From assembly GCA_029945375.1 (NCBI GenBank), contig CM057058.1, forward strand, positions 4,030,001 to 4,094,000: 64,000 bases of DNA, read 5' to 3'. How positions within the stretch are numbered: position 1 is the first letter of the stretch; each line of letters opens with the position of its first letter. Source of the DNA: Agaricus subrufescens. Its lineage: Eukaryota > Basidiomycota > Agaricomycetes > Agaricales > Agaricaceae. Below the pieces are notes generated by a model that worked only from the letters and a program-made list of their open reading frames with translations, searched no databases and was not told the DNA's origin. Below, in pieces: positions 53,051 through 64,000 of this stretch. The position numbers and the translations under genes are program-made.

Positions 53051-54077
53051 CAAATTTTGCAGAGTAGTAGCTTATACTGTATTAATTAACCCTACCCTAA
53101 CTACCTCTACACCAGGACAGCAACCAACTCAAATATTAATTGGTACTTTCCCCATTCTAACCTTTCACAACCACCACCTGTTATGTTGCAGTCACAAGCT
53201 TCCCAGGTGTTATGATCCCCATTAGTCCAGACCCCATGACTTGACCTATGACCTATGCACCATATGCTCTATCCCCTTGCATTGTAAATGCCTCAGTGCC
53301 TTTGTCATTATTATTCAGTAGTTAGTACAACACCTCAGGCATGGTTACTCAGCCTAACTTTATCTTCTCTATTAGGTAGTTTTCTAGTAGTGTAGTAATA
53401 CTCCTGTATTCCTTACACTTTACCAACTTGCCCTTTTCCCTTATTGCCCTCAAGTCTTTGCCTTAGTTGCAATCTGAGCTATCACTTTAATGTCATAACA
53501 CCAGGCACATGTTGGTCAAAAACAACAAGAAGATCAAGGACATGCCAAAAATGTGCTTTACCAGATCCTAAGGGTAAGTGGGCAGTGGTAGACTGCCAGA
53601 ACAAGTGCCAGGGTTGTGGAAGCTATCTATGTACTGTAAAGGTAGAAACAGTTGAAAACTCCATCTGATGTGTAAAGAGGGTTGGGAGTGATTTTTGATT
53701 TGTATCTTGTCTGATGCAAAGTAGCCAATCATTATGTAATTCAGTATATGATAAGATGTAAGGAAAACCTTGAAATTGATTATCATATCCAGAACCAGCT
53801 TACCTGAATTAAACCAATGGTATTTGCATGCTCTTGGCAGTGATGGCACATCAAATGAGTAAAGGGTAGAAAAACAATATTGTAATTAGTCAAACATGTC
53901 CCACTCCTCCCTCCTTTTCTTGTTTATTTTATATTTCTTGTGCCACTCAAACTGCTATTCAGCCATATTTTTAGCTGGTAACCATGGATGTAAGGCCATT
54001 AAACATGGATTGATCCTCCAGAAGAAAGGCCTTATATGCATTCTGCACAAGCAAATGTTAAAAAATATTGCCATCAC
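53051..54077. other. boundary zone between transposon block and gene block
   Basis: Apart from the solo LTR it holds no clear gene. Across the LTR insertion a plus-strand Cys-rich piece (53501-53668: RTCQKCALPD, then DCQNKCQGCGSYLC) reads open and ends at TGA 53666. It may be a remnant of a zinc-binding protein, but I do not recognise it. 53670-54077 shows nothing. Confidence 0.35.
53208..53500 (+). repeat. solo LTR of gypsy-1 family
   Basis: 293 bp, TGTTATGATC to TGTCATAACA, related along its length to the LTR at 3556-3850 (opposite strand). Flanked by a perfect 5 bp target duplication CCAGG (53203-53207 and 53501-53505). A solo LTR forms by recombination between the two LTRs of a full insertion. 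Confidence 0.9.
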
Positions 54078-55603
54078 CTATCTTGGCAAATAACTACCAA
54101 CCTGAGAAATGTCAGGGCAAACTGTAACTAACTTGAGCATGATTTCTTGCAGTATAGATTGCAATGCTGAATCTACAACAGATTACTGTTTGAAACAGTT
54201 GTCTAGTCAAGGTAACACTTACCTTGTCCACTTGTATTGGACTCGACACTTCTAACCCAACATTGTGCCATACAATCCAGGATGGTAAACTTCCAGCCTT
54301 CCATGCGGGAAGCCCCAACGTCAATTACGACGAGTAAAACTCTACCTGCACTTTTTTGGAGTTCAATAATATCATTTGTGTTCTGTGTTTGTTGCAATGA
54401 CTGAGTGATATTACTCCGCATGAGCATAATGTGCGCGAGTTGGGGTATAAGCGACTATTTATTTGAGTACGAAAATCATTTGAAACGACCCGACGGACAG
54501 CATACCTTTAGAAAACTGATAGTAGCTGTGTCCAACGCCACGAAGACGTCAGGTAGTGCATCAAGGGTGGCTTTCATCGCCGGCATGTTATCTTGACATG
54601 ACAACCAAATATTCTCGATGATATTACTCGAGACGAGTGTACACAGGTGATCGAAGAATTCGAAAGTTTTAGGTTCATCAACTTTGAGAGTGAGCTCCAA
54701 CCAGGTAGATATTGTCAAACGAAGGAGGGCAGGTGTTTCTGGGTCCGAAAGATGAGAGAGACATGTTTTGAGTGACTACACGGGCAGCAACTGTCAAGAT
54801 GCAAAGAAAGGAGAGACTATGGGTGACTCACAGTGAAAATGAGCTGGTCTACTCCCGTGCGCCGAAGAATCTCTTTAGGTATTGTACGTAACATGAGGGA
54901 CACGATTTTAACACCTTCCAGCTTATGTTGAGCCCGAAAGTCGTCCAAAAGCGTCATTATAGGCGGAACGAGGAGTGGCCAAAGGTCTTCATATGAATTC
55001 GGCTAGTTGTAATCCATTTATGGACTTCAAGAATGGTGAATGAGTGAAGCACCACCAACCTGCATGTTTGCGACGACCCATGCCAGAACGCTCCAGATAC
55101 CCGGATAAGTTTTCCAGTTCTGCTCGTCGTAGTAATCGTGTGTTGCGCTTGGACCACCTGCAGGACGCTGAAGCTTCCGACCAGTGGTAGGATTGATGTA
55201 TGGGTGGGGGTTGGCAGCGAAGATAGGCTTGAGTTTGTAGAGGAGTACATGGCGAATCAGAGTGGGATCTGGCTGGCTAATTTGCGGAATGGACAGGATG
55301 TCTAGCCAGGTATATTCTTATCATTGAACGAGCCGAAGGTCGAAATGGCATACCCAGAGCGACGTGCCGGGTTAGTTGATCCGCCCACGGGGAGAGGTCG
55401 AGCCCATCGTGGTCCGGTGGGATAGAAAACGGCGAGAGGTAGAAGACGATGTCTGCGAGCGTGGTATCATCCAAGCGTTCGGCAGAAGCGACCATGTCGC
55501 CGAGTGCAGCCATGGTGGGGGCTGCATTCTGTTTCCAGGCGTCCGCATCGTCGGGGGCGCGCTGGTCGTACTCGGCGGGGATCCTGAGCGCCCTGAGTTC
55601 CAT
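54078..55603 (-). CDS. HEAT-type protein, probably Tti2-like
   Basis: Six exons: 55603-55354, 55301-55060, 55002-54832, 54775-54506, 54454-54223, 54172-54078. Introns are GT-AG and phase is kept; 419 aa. A longer start at 55660 (438 aa) is possible, but its ATG lies inside the CCATGG that starts the divergent calcineurin B gene. The protein is helical, with YEDLWPLLVPPIMTLLDD, LRRTGVDQLIFT and LSDPETPALLRLTISTWLEL, like TELO2-interacting protein 2 of the TTT complex, which matures PI3K-like kinases. The identification rests on remembered family character and needs a profile search. It shares a very short promoter with CNB1. Confidence 0.55.
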
Positions 55604-55658
55604 GGTGGTCGAAGAGGACGGCACGTGAGGCGCGCACTCGACCTTCGCCGCAACCACC
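55604..55658. promoter_or_regulatory. 55 bp bidirectional promoter, Tti2-like / CNB1
   Basis: Only 55 bp separates the two start codons. It contains CACGTG at 55622-55627. Real transcription starts may lie inside the neighbour's coding sequence. Confidence 0.5.
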
Positions 55659-56550
55659 ATGGGCCAATCTCGTGAGTCTCCCCGCCCCCTCCCCCCCGCA
55701 ATGCCCACAGCGCCCCCCAGCCTCGCAGTTTATGGAAGACATGGAGAAGCACTCCAACTGTGAGTTCCCCGCCCCATGCGTCCAACGCCGACCACAAACT
55801 CGCATCCCCCACAGTCACTCAGCCCGAGTTGGAGCGGCTCAAAAAACGCTTTATGAAGCTCGACAGGTACGCCGCCTTCTTTGTGTAACAGCAGCACTCT
55901 CATGATTTCAGTGATGGATCGGGATCCATCGACCGGGAAGAGTTTCTTCAGATCCCCCAAATCGCAACAAATCCGCTCGCTTCGCGGATGATTGCCATTT
56001 TCGATGAGGAGTGCGTTTCTTTCTTGTTTCTTTGCGTATCATAAACCATATTTACCGCTCTCACAGTGGCGGAGGAACCGTCGACTTTCAGGAATTCGTT
56101 GGAGGATTAAGTGCATTCAGTAGTCGAGGTGGTCGGGAGGAGAAGCTCAAATGTGCGTTTCTAATCCCCTCTATTAACCCATTCTCTGAAACGGATCTTA
56201 GTCGCATTCAAGGTTTACGACGTCGATAGAGATGGGTATATCTCTAATGGAGAGCTGTTCTTGGTTCTTAAGATGATGGTTGGGAACAACCTCAAGGTTC
56301 GTCGGATTCCGATTCTTGACCTTAAATTTTTGATCAATGTCTTTGCAATAGGACCAACAGCTGCAGCAAATTGTCGACAAGACTATCATGGAGGCAGATT
56401 TGGATGGCGACGGTAAACTCAGCTTTGAAGAGTTCGCACAGACCGTATCCAACACAGTACGCATATACACTTTCAGTGCCTTCCTCCCCATCTCATAGAA
56501 ACTGACTACAGGATATCGTCAAACAAATGACGTTAGAAGACCTATTCTAA
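55659..56550 (+). CDS. CNB1: calcineurin regulatory subunit B
   Basis: Eight exons: 55659-55671, 55721-55759, 55815-55866, 55912-56010, 56067-56152, 56202-56296, 56352-56456, 56512-56550. All introns are GT-AG (45-56 bp); 175 aa, the family's usual length. It starts MGQS, so Gly2 can be myristoylated. Four EF hands: [39 protein letters not shown] and [34 protein letters not shown] is the hallmark linker. It binds calcium and activates the calcineurin A phosphatase, acting on stress and morphogenesis pathways in fungi. Complete, with no damage. Confidence 0.95.
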
Positions 56551-57033
56551 TCTCCACCATCATCCTCTGGCCCATCGCGTTGCTGTTCCAGATTACCTTG
56601 TCATCCATGTTGTCGCAATAGGTTCGCTTCTGTTAATAACCCTACCAACTATCCCCCCAACCCTTCTTCCTTTTCGCCAAAATGTGTAGTATTCCCGTAA
56701 TGATATCACAATGTAGAATACTCTGTCTGTCCGAACGTAACAGACACATTGTTCATCGGCATCGTTCTGACCCACATTTCCCCCGCACCTCAAGAAAAGA
56801 TCATCAACCCATTCACCCCTCTAAACTTGTTGGCCGGCAACTATCGTAACTGAACTTGGTAGGAGGAGCGAAGAGGAGTCCAGACTTCTCAACCCCCAAC
56901 GGGATCGCGAATTGCAAGGCCCGTAAAACATTCATTACTCCCAAAACAGCACTTCAGGCACACCCACTACAGCATCGGTAACTTTCATACACATATTGCA
57001 TTCAACAGCATACAGCATACAGCATAAATATAT
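56551..57033. other. intergenic, convergent 3' ends
   Basis: About 480 bp between CNB1 and the dienelactone hydrolase gene, which converge. No gene or clear signal seen beyond a short CATACAG triplication at 57009-57024. Confidence 0.5.
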
Positions 57034-58226
57034 TTAAAGATACTTGAAGAACCACTCGATAGTCGACTTGAACGCACCCTCCTTACCAGCCTTGACTTTG
57101 GGATCATTCATATCACCACGAACTGCAAATCCGTGTGTACAACCATCAAAGTACTCTCTCTTATATCCCGGTGCAAATTTGCCATCGCCGAAAATCTTGT
57201 CAGCCTGTTCTTGCGCAGGGATAGGGAATTGCGAGTCGGTTGTACAACTGTTGATGAGAAGAGGTGCTTTGGAGGTTTGGAAGTATTTCTTGTTTATGAT
57301 GGCATCAATCATTTGATTATCTTTCGTGAGATAGCCGGTATGTCACCTACCTCTAGATCGTCGGGGATTTTAAGCAGAGATGGGTGAGCAGTCGCAGCCA
57401 CCTTAATGACGTTTTCGAAAGCCAAATCAAAGACATAGCGACCTAGGTAAATGTAGTGAGTACCGAAACTTGAGATCTGGTGATCAAAGGATGACAAGCT
57501 GACCTCCGAAGCAGTAACCGACGGCACCAAAGTCTTTTACACCTTGATCCTGGAGCGAAGCGATAACCTTATTCAAGGGGGGGCGGGTCTGCTCCGCAAG
57601 GTGGTTGGGAAACCACTTCATAATATCGAATTCCTGATAGTAAACACAAGGGGATATCAATCAGATCCGCCTCATGAGATTGAAACGCTGCGATAGCGTT
57701 GAGAGTGAAAAACTTAATCAGACATACAGGGTTGTTCAAAGCATCAGGAGGGAGAGCGTCCCCATTGAAAAGATCAGGAATGACACACTAAAACAAGGAC
57801 GTTCAGTCACCATTATCTACATTCATGAAAAGAAACACTTCGCACATAAAAGCCATTGTTGGCAAAGTCATCAGCAAGAAGCTAGATTACACGACAGATC
57901 AAAAAGTGCCTCGCGATGAAGAGTAGGTGATGGACGCTACCTGCGCGTTGATCAACTCCTTTCCGAAGACATCAGGAAGGAAAAGCACAGCTTTATCCTT
58001 CGGGTATTCAACGGTGGGCGTGGCAATGTAAACAGCAACGCCGTTCAGGGTTGTATGTTGCCCTGGCGAAAATCAGTGATCAACAAGGGGAGAAGCAAAG
58101 ATCGGAATATACGCACCTTGGGGAGTTCCCTCATGCCTCACTCCTTGAGGAAATTCAACATCGAACGATGTGAGATCAGTGGCCCAATGCTTGCTTACCG
58201 CGAACGCAATCCTTACAGAGACTCAT
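57034..58226 (-). CDS. dienelactone hydrolase family protein
   Basis: Eight exons: 58226-58199, 58143-58117, 58062-57941, 57881-57846, 57787-57728, 57633-57504, 57442-57351, 57288-57034; GT-AG introns, 249 aa. The alpha/beta-hydrolase catalytic triad of this family is visible: Cys in AVGYCFGG, Asp in CTTDSQFP and His in [11 protein letters not shown]. Early landmarks are [13 protein letters not shown] and [10 protein letters not shown]. Likely cytosolic; acts on lactone or ester bonds, with the natural substrate unknown. The gene is intact. Confidence 0.9.
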
Positions 58227-58809
58227 AGTTGTGGTGAGAGAGATGAATAAGCTGGGAATAAAATTCCTAGAAATTGCAAGGCGTTTATAAAGTCACAGCC
58301 GTTCTAAATTTAGAAGCGGGTCCCGATATCTTCCCAAGTGCTATATTTTAAGACTGAGGCTTACTCGTAGTGATTATGCACGTAGATATTCGTGATTAAA
58401 TGAGGAAAAAGGGGCCGCAAATCATCAGAAGTCATAAACGATCTTAAAAGAAGTACATCTATGCAAGCAGGAGGCTATTCTAATCAGCCAGGTAACTGTT
58501 AGCCTAAAGAGCATGCGCTTGCAATACTTCTATAGTTGGTAGCCCCATATCGTGAGAGGTGTAACGGTAGCTTAGCCGACTAGGATAGCCTCATGCAGCC
58601 TCATGTCAAGTGTTCCATCAGTGCTTATTACGTTGTACCAGTCATGCCGTTATCCACTTTGGATTAAGTTATGAATTGACATAACGCCGGTTGCGTAACA
58701 TTTCGGCTCAACATGCGTCTGAAATGCCTCGAAAAAAAGATTGTGTAGCGCAAAAAGCAGCAAATTTAAACAATATATCTTCTTTGAATTTCTAAGGCAT
58801 ACTGTAAAT
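58227..58809. other. intergenic region
   Basis: About 580 bp between the hydrolase start and the SPE3-LYS9 stop (both minus strand). It should hold the hydrolase promoter and the SPE3-LYS9 3' end. No distinct motif seen. Confidence 0.4.
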
Positions 58810-61408
<2,599 letters not shown>

Positions 61409-61515
61409 GATAAGAAACGAAATTTGCGACGGGCTCGAAATAGATTAGACCACGTGATCAAAGTAGGATGGAGCACCGCCACCGCCTTCCTGGATTCTCC
61501 TCCTCAGCTCTCCCC
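61409..61515. promoter_or_regulatory. 107 bp bidirectional promoter, SPE3-LYS9 / Kgd4-like
   Basis: Non-coding DNA between divergent starts with a CACGTG hexamer at 61451-61456, as also found in the 55604-55658 promoter. Confidence 0.5.
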
Positions 61516-61893
61516 ATGCACCAGCCCCTCATCCGCTTCCTTGGCCGCCGCAAATGGCCCATGGGTCAGTCCATATACTTCCTTTGTGCTCGACTCATTC
61601 ACACCTAAGCCTCGCAGCTGCCGCCCCCCATCCGCACCCGGCCGCGTCTCCAGAGTTTCGGAGCAGCTTCGCGCAGTTCCTCAAGAACCGACAATCGCCC
61701 CCTGAGGACGGGTCCGGGTCGTCTTATAGCGATTTCTGGGAGGCTCCATCCCGGTTCTGGCAGCCGAGAGTGCGGCAGCTTGAAGACGCAGAAATGGATG
61801 CAATCATGGTGCGTGGTGTTTGGTATACAAGTACGGATGCGCGGCTGAACTACTGTACAGAGTGGTGGCGCCTCATCCTACGGCAGACGATGA
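61516..61893 (+). CDS. Kgd4/MRPS36-like mitochondrial protein (90 aa)
   Basis: Exons 61516-61564, 61618-61808, 61861-61893; GT-AG introns of 53 and 52 bp, phase kept. A basic, mitochondrial-type N-terminus (HQPLIRFLGRRKWP) is followed by a Pro/Ala-rich segment and a C-terminus FWEAPSRFWQPRVRQLEDAE, ending MSGGASSYGRR. The I-x-F-x-G-x-R start and the Arg-Phe ... Ser-Gly-Gly-Ala end resemble Kgd4 (once called mitoribosomal S36), which anchors the E3 subunit to 2-oxoglutarate dehydrogenase. Without the second intron the frame would end in unrelated sequence, so I favour the spliced form. An upstream in-frame ATG (61470) is possible. Confidence 0.65.
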
Positions 61894-61927
61894 AGTAAAT
61901 TACCCCCTTCCTTGATAATAGATAATC

Positions 61928-63030
61928 TCAGTCCTTTTCCGCATATGCCAGAAGATGTTGTTCAATTTCGGCTTCGCCCATGACTCGCCACTGCCCCCTC
62001 GTCTTAGCGTTCTCCTCCGGGCTGTCTGACACAATCCCTACTTCGATTTCACCCGGCTTATATTCCGTTGCATGAACAGTTGACATGATTTCAATCACCA
62101 TCTGTGGCCCTTTGTGAATGGAAATAGCGACAAAACACGTCCCACTTACCTCTATTACTTCGTTGCGGCTCAACGTCTGTCCCGCTTTTGCAGGTTCATC
62201 TGCACCTCTACCTGAGTCCAACTTTTTCCATTTTTTCTCGAGCTGGTTCATGGCTTCCTGCTGTTTTTGCCCCGCGGCAGTGGCGTGGTAGCCAACAAAA
62301 TAGCCTGCAGGGTCAAGTCTAAAGCATTGTGGACCAAGTTCAGGATCAATGCCGATGAGGATCATGGCTACAGGAACTTGTCAGCGGAGACTCGATGGGA
62401 ATCTTAGGGCACCGTACAGATTCCTAGCGGTCGCATCGCAGCCCTTTGAGTGTAAACTTGATTGATATTGGCAATTCTACGGGCAAGGGCATCTGGCGTA
62501 ATTTCGTAACCGAATTTATACCGGAAGTCTGCGGCTTCGGAACGAGCACGAGCGACTTGAGCATGTGCATCAGCTATGCGCCAGTCAGCCTTCTAGAAAA
62601 AGCAGCGATGGTAGCCTACTAACCGATGAGGCCAGTCATTACACAGCCAATAGAGGGGGTGATGCTGAAAAGATGGGTTACGGTTGACGCGTCTAGTAAT
62701 TTGTCCTGGTATGGCAAGTAAGAACACAGTAGACGTTATATCGGAAAGACGATGCGCACGGGAACCTTGCGTTGGGTGATGACCACCGCAGTGTCCTTGC
62801 CCCTGATTGCGATTGCGGTGTGGCCAGAGCCAGAGATGGCCTTGAATGCATACTCTGTCGAATTGTAGTCGATCAGGTGTTTAGTCTGGGCAGACACAAG
62901 ACGAGGACTTGCCAACTTGGTAGAGGCGGCCCTCTGGGGAGAACACAGTCAGAAATCTGCAGCAATGTGTAAGTTGTGTGCACTGGACATCGAGAAGGGG
63001 GGCTTTCCTGTCGTATGAGGTCCTGGACAT
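61928..63030 (-). CDS. 20S proteasome subunit alpha-1 (alpha type 6)
   Basis: Seven exons: 63030-63008, 62956-62913, 62854-62760, 62705-62624, 62573-62418, 62367-62150, 62101-61928; 263 aa. It starts [17 protein letters not shown], the conserved N-terminus that gates the core particle, then [44 protein letters not shown] and [14 protein letters not shown]. The region around ~190-205 is slightly longer than usual and Gly/Ala/Lys-rich. Intron 1 has a GA donor (63007-62957) and intron 2 a GC donor (62912-62855); the others are GT-AG. The protein model supports both. It is part of the 20S ring for protein degradation. Confidence 0.9.
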
Positions 63031-63122
63031 GGGGTGGATGGAGAAAGAGATAATGGGACGCGCAAGTCGTCACGCGATCGCGTTACTGTGTGACACATAA
63101 CGGTATCTCTGCGCCCAAACCA
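63031..63122. promoter_or_regulatory. 92 bp bidirectional promoter, proteasome alpha-1 / Sds3-like
   Basis: Non-coding DNA between divergent starts, with a palindromic CGCGATCGCG at 63073-63082 next to TCAC. No CACGTG here. Confidence 0.45.
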
Positions 63123-63964
63123 ATGCCCGTCGTCTCCCCGCCCTATGGCTCGGCGCAGTCCCAGCTCCATGCGCTGAGTGTGCAACTGGCGCTCCGACCA
63201 GAACTCTACCCGCTGTACAACCTCCGGCTGCTCCCGCTGTCGCTAGAGAGATCTGCCATCCTCGCCCAGCTCGAAAACGAAGAGCGGTATGCCATCCAGT
63301 GCGCCCAGACCGCCTACGACGAAGAGCGCGAGAGGGTCGAGGACGAGTGGAAGAGAGGTAGAGACCGTGTGCGCGAACGACTACTCGAGGGGATTGAAGA
63401 AAGAAGACGGAAAGCACGCGAAGAAAAGGAAGGCGAAGGTGCTACCGGAGGTGCGTTGGCTAGCTCTCACCAGCGTGGGTGGTTGACACTGACGGATTCC
63501 GCTTCTCAGACGCTACCCTCGATGCCCACTCTCGACCACCGCTGACCCGAAAGTTGCGCAACAAACTGGGGACATCCCCTCCACCAACGCCCGGTCCACC
63601 TGCTAATAACGCACTCATTAGCAGTCTCCCTATTACATCAGGTCCATTTCCAAACCCACATTCACTATCAGTAGATGAAATACCCTCCCCGTTTCCTCTA
63701 CCACTTACTTCGACGACAACGACGAATGGGGCTGGAACCAGCGGTACAGGCGGGAACGGTGGCGGTGGTGGTGGCGGCGGTGGCAGGCGAAGACCCAAAG
63801 GGGCTGGAGCTGGGCAAAACCAAGCTCTGGGTGGTCTGGGTAAAAGTATCGCGATGCTGGGATTTAACAAGGACGCTGAAGCAGACAACGACATGATTGA
63901 CATTCGTAGAGGTAATAAACGCCGTCGGAACGCAGCGGCTAACCTTGGACTCAAGGCAAGCTGA
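63123..63964 (+). CDS. Sds3-like protein (Rpd3 deacetylase complex)
   Basis: Exons 63123-63450 and 63510-63964, one 59 bp GT-AG intron, 260 aa. The N-terminal third is a long charged helix (LAQLENEERYAIQCAQTAYD, then EDEWKRGRDRVRERLLEGIE, then ERRRKAREEKEGEG), the pattern of Sds3-family corepressor subunits. The middle is Pro/Ser/Thr-rich with a Gly9 run, and the C-terminus has IDIRRGNKRRR, likely nuclear localisation. Expected role: scaffold in the Rpd3/Sin3 histone deacetylase complex. It is divergent from the proteasome gene. An in-frame ATG at 63090 would add 11 residues and is less likely. Confidence 0.65.
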
Positions 63965-64000
63965 TACGCGTGCTTCCTCATGGTTTACTTCCCATAAATT

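Noticed and set aside
57309..57312. ATG at 57312 as start of the hydrolase C-terminal ORF
   Set aside because: It lies in the last intron; the exon begins at 57288 and joins exon 7 in phase.
57577..57583. Possible frameshift in a C7 run in the hydrolase gene
   Set aside because: Counting the run (seven bases) keeps the frame, reading [12 protein letters not shown].
63096..63098. Upstream ATG (63098) with a GT donor as start of the proteasome gene
   Set aside because: It keeps phase but gives MSHSNAIA in place of the conserved Tyr-Asp-Arg N-terminus, which is present at 63030.

Overview
The window looks like a nuclear contig from a basidiomycete, most likely an Agaricomycete. The genes are split by very short GT-AG introns (mostly 45-60 bp). 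Spermidine synthase is fused in frame to saccharopine reductase, an arrangement known from basidiomycetes. The first 53.5 kb is packed with Ty3/gypsy, Ty1/copia, DIRS, LINE and Tc1/mariner sequences. No tRNA, rRNA, CRISPR or prokaryotic signal was recognised.

Layout. 1-3850 holds a decayed minus-strand gypsy element (gypsy-1) running off the left edge, with its 5' LTR at 3556-3850. 3960-6911 holds scraps of a decayed multi-exon gene. About 6950-12060 is a DIRS-type element (Gag, RT-RNase H, tyrosine recombinase). 12070-13184 is a short LINE-derived element with only ORF1 and a poly(A) tail. 13185-26486 is a four-layer nest: a minus-strand copia element holds a plus-strand short element (14732-15419 and 25693-25938, with a target duplication), which holds an ~8 kb minus-strand LINE (15420-25692), which holds a 2.2 kb DNA transposon (21731-23961). 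26487-28137 is another LINE-type ORF1 unit.

28138-43327 is a 15.2 kb gypsy element (gypsy-2) with two 1.38 kb LTRs. Its gag, pro and pol lie on the minus strand and are joined by two -1 frame changes. Between integrase and the 3' LTR it carries two plus-strand genes with introns: gene A (4 exons) and gene B (6 exons, fully open). This is the most unusual content of the window. Because the cargo is antisense to the genomic RNA, its introns cannot be spliced from the retrotransposition intermediate and so can persist.

43328-53500 is a mosaic of short ORF1 elements, copia fragments, a copia copy with LTR and primer-binding site, a Tc1 element with ~205 bp terminal repeats, an LTR-like region with a seven-unit heat-shock element and TATA box, and a solo LTR of gypsy-1 with a perfect 5 bp target duplication.

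54078-63964 is ordinary gene-dense DNA with seven genes: a HEAT-type protein (Tti2-like), calcineurin B, a dienelactone hydrolase, SPE3-LYS9, a Kgd4/MRPS36-like mitochondrial protein, proteasome subunit alpha-1 and an Sds3-like protein. Six of them form three head-to-head pairs with only ~55-110 bp between start codons. Exon models were built by hand and all keep phase. Many element ORFs are broken by TGA where Arg (CGA) is expected, consistent with C-to-T decay at CpG.
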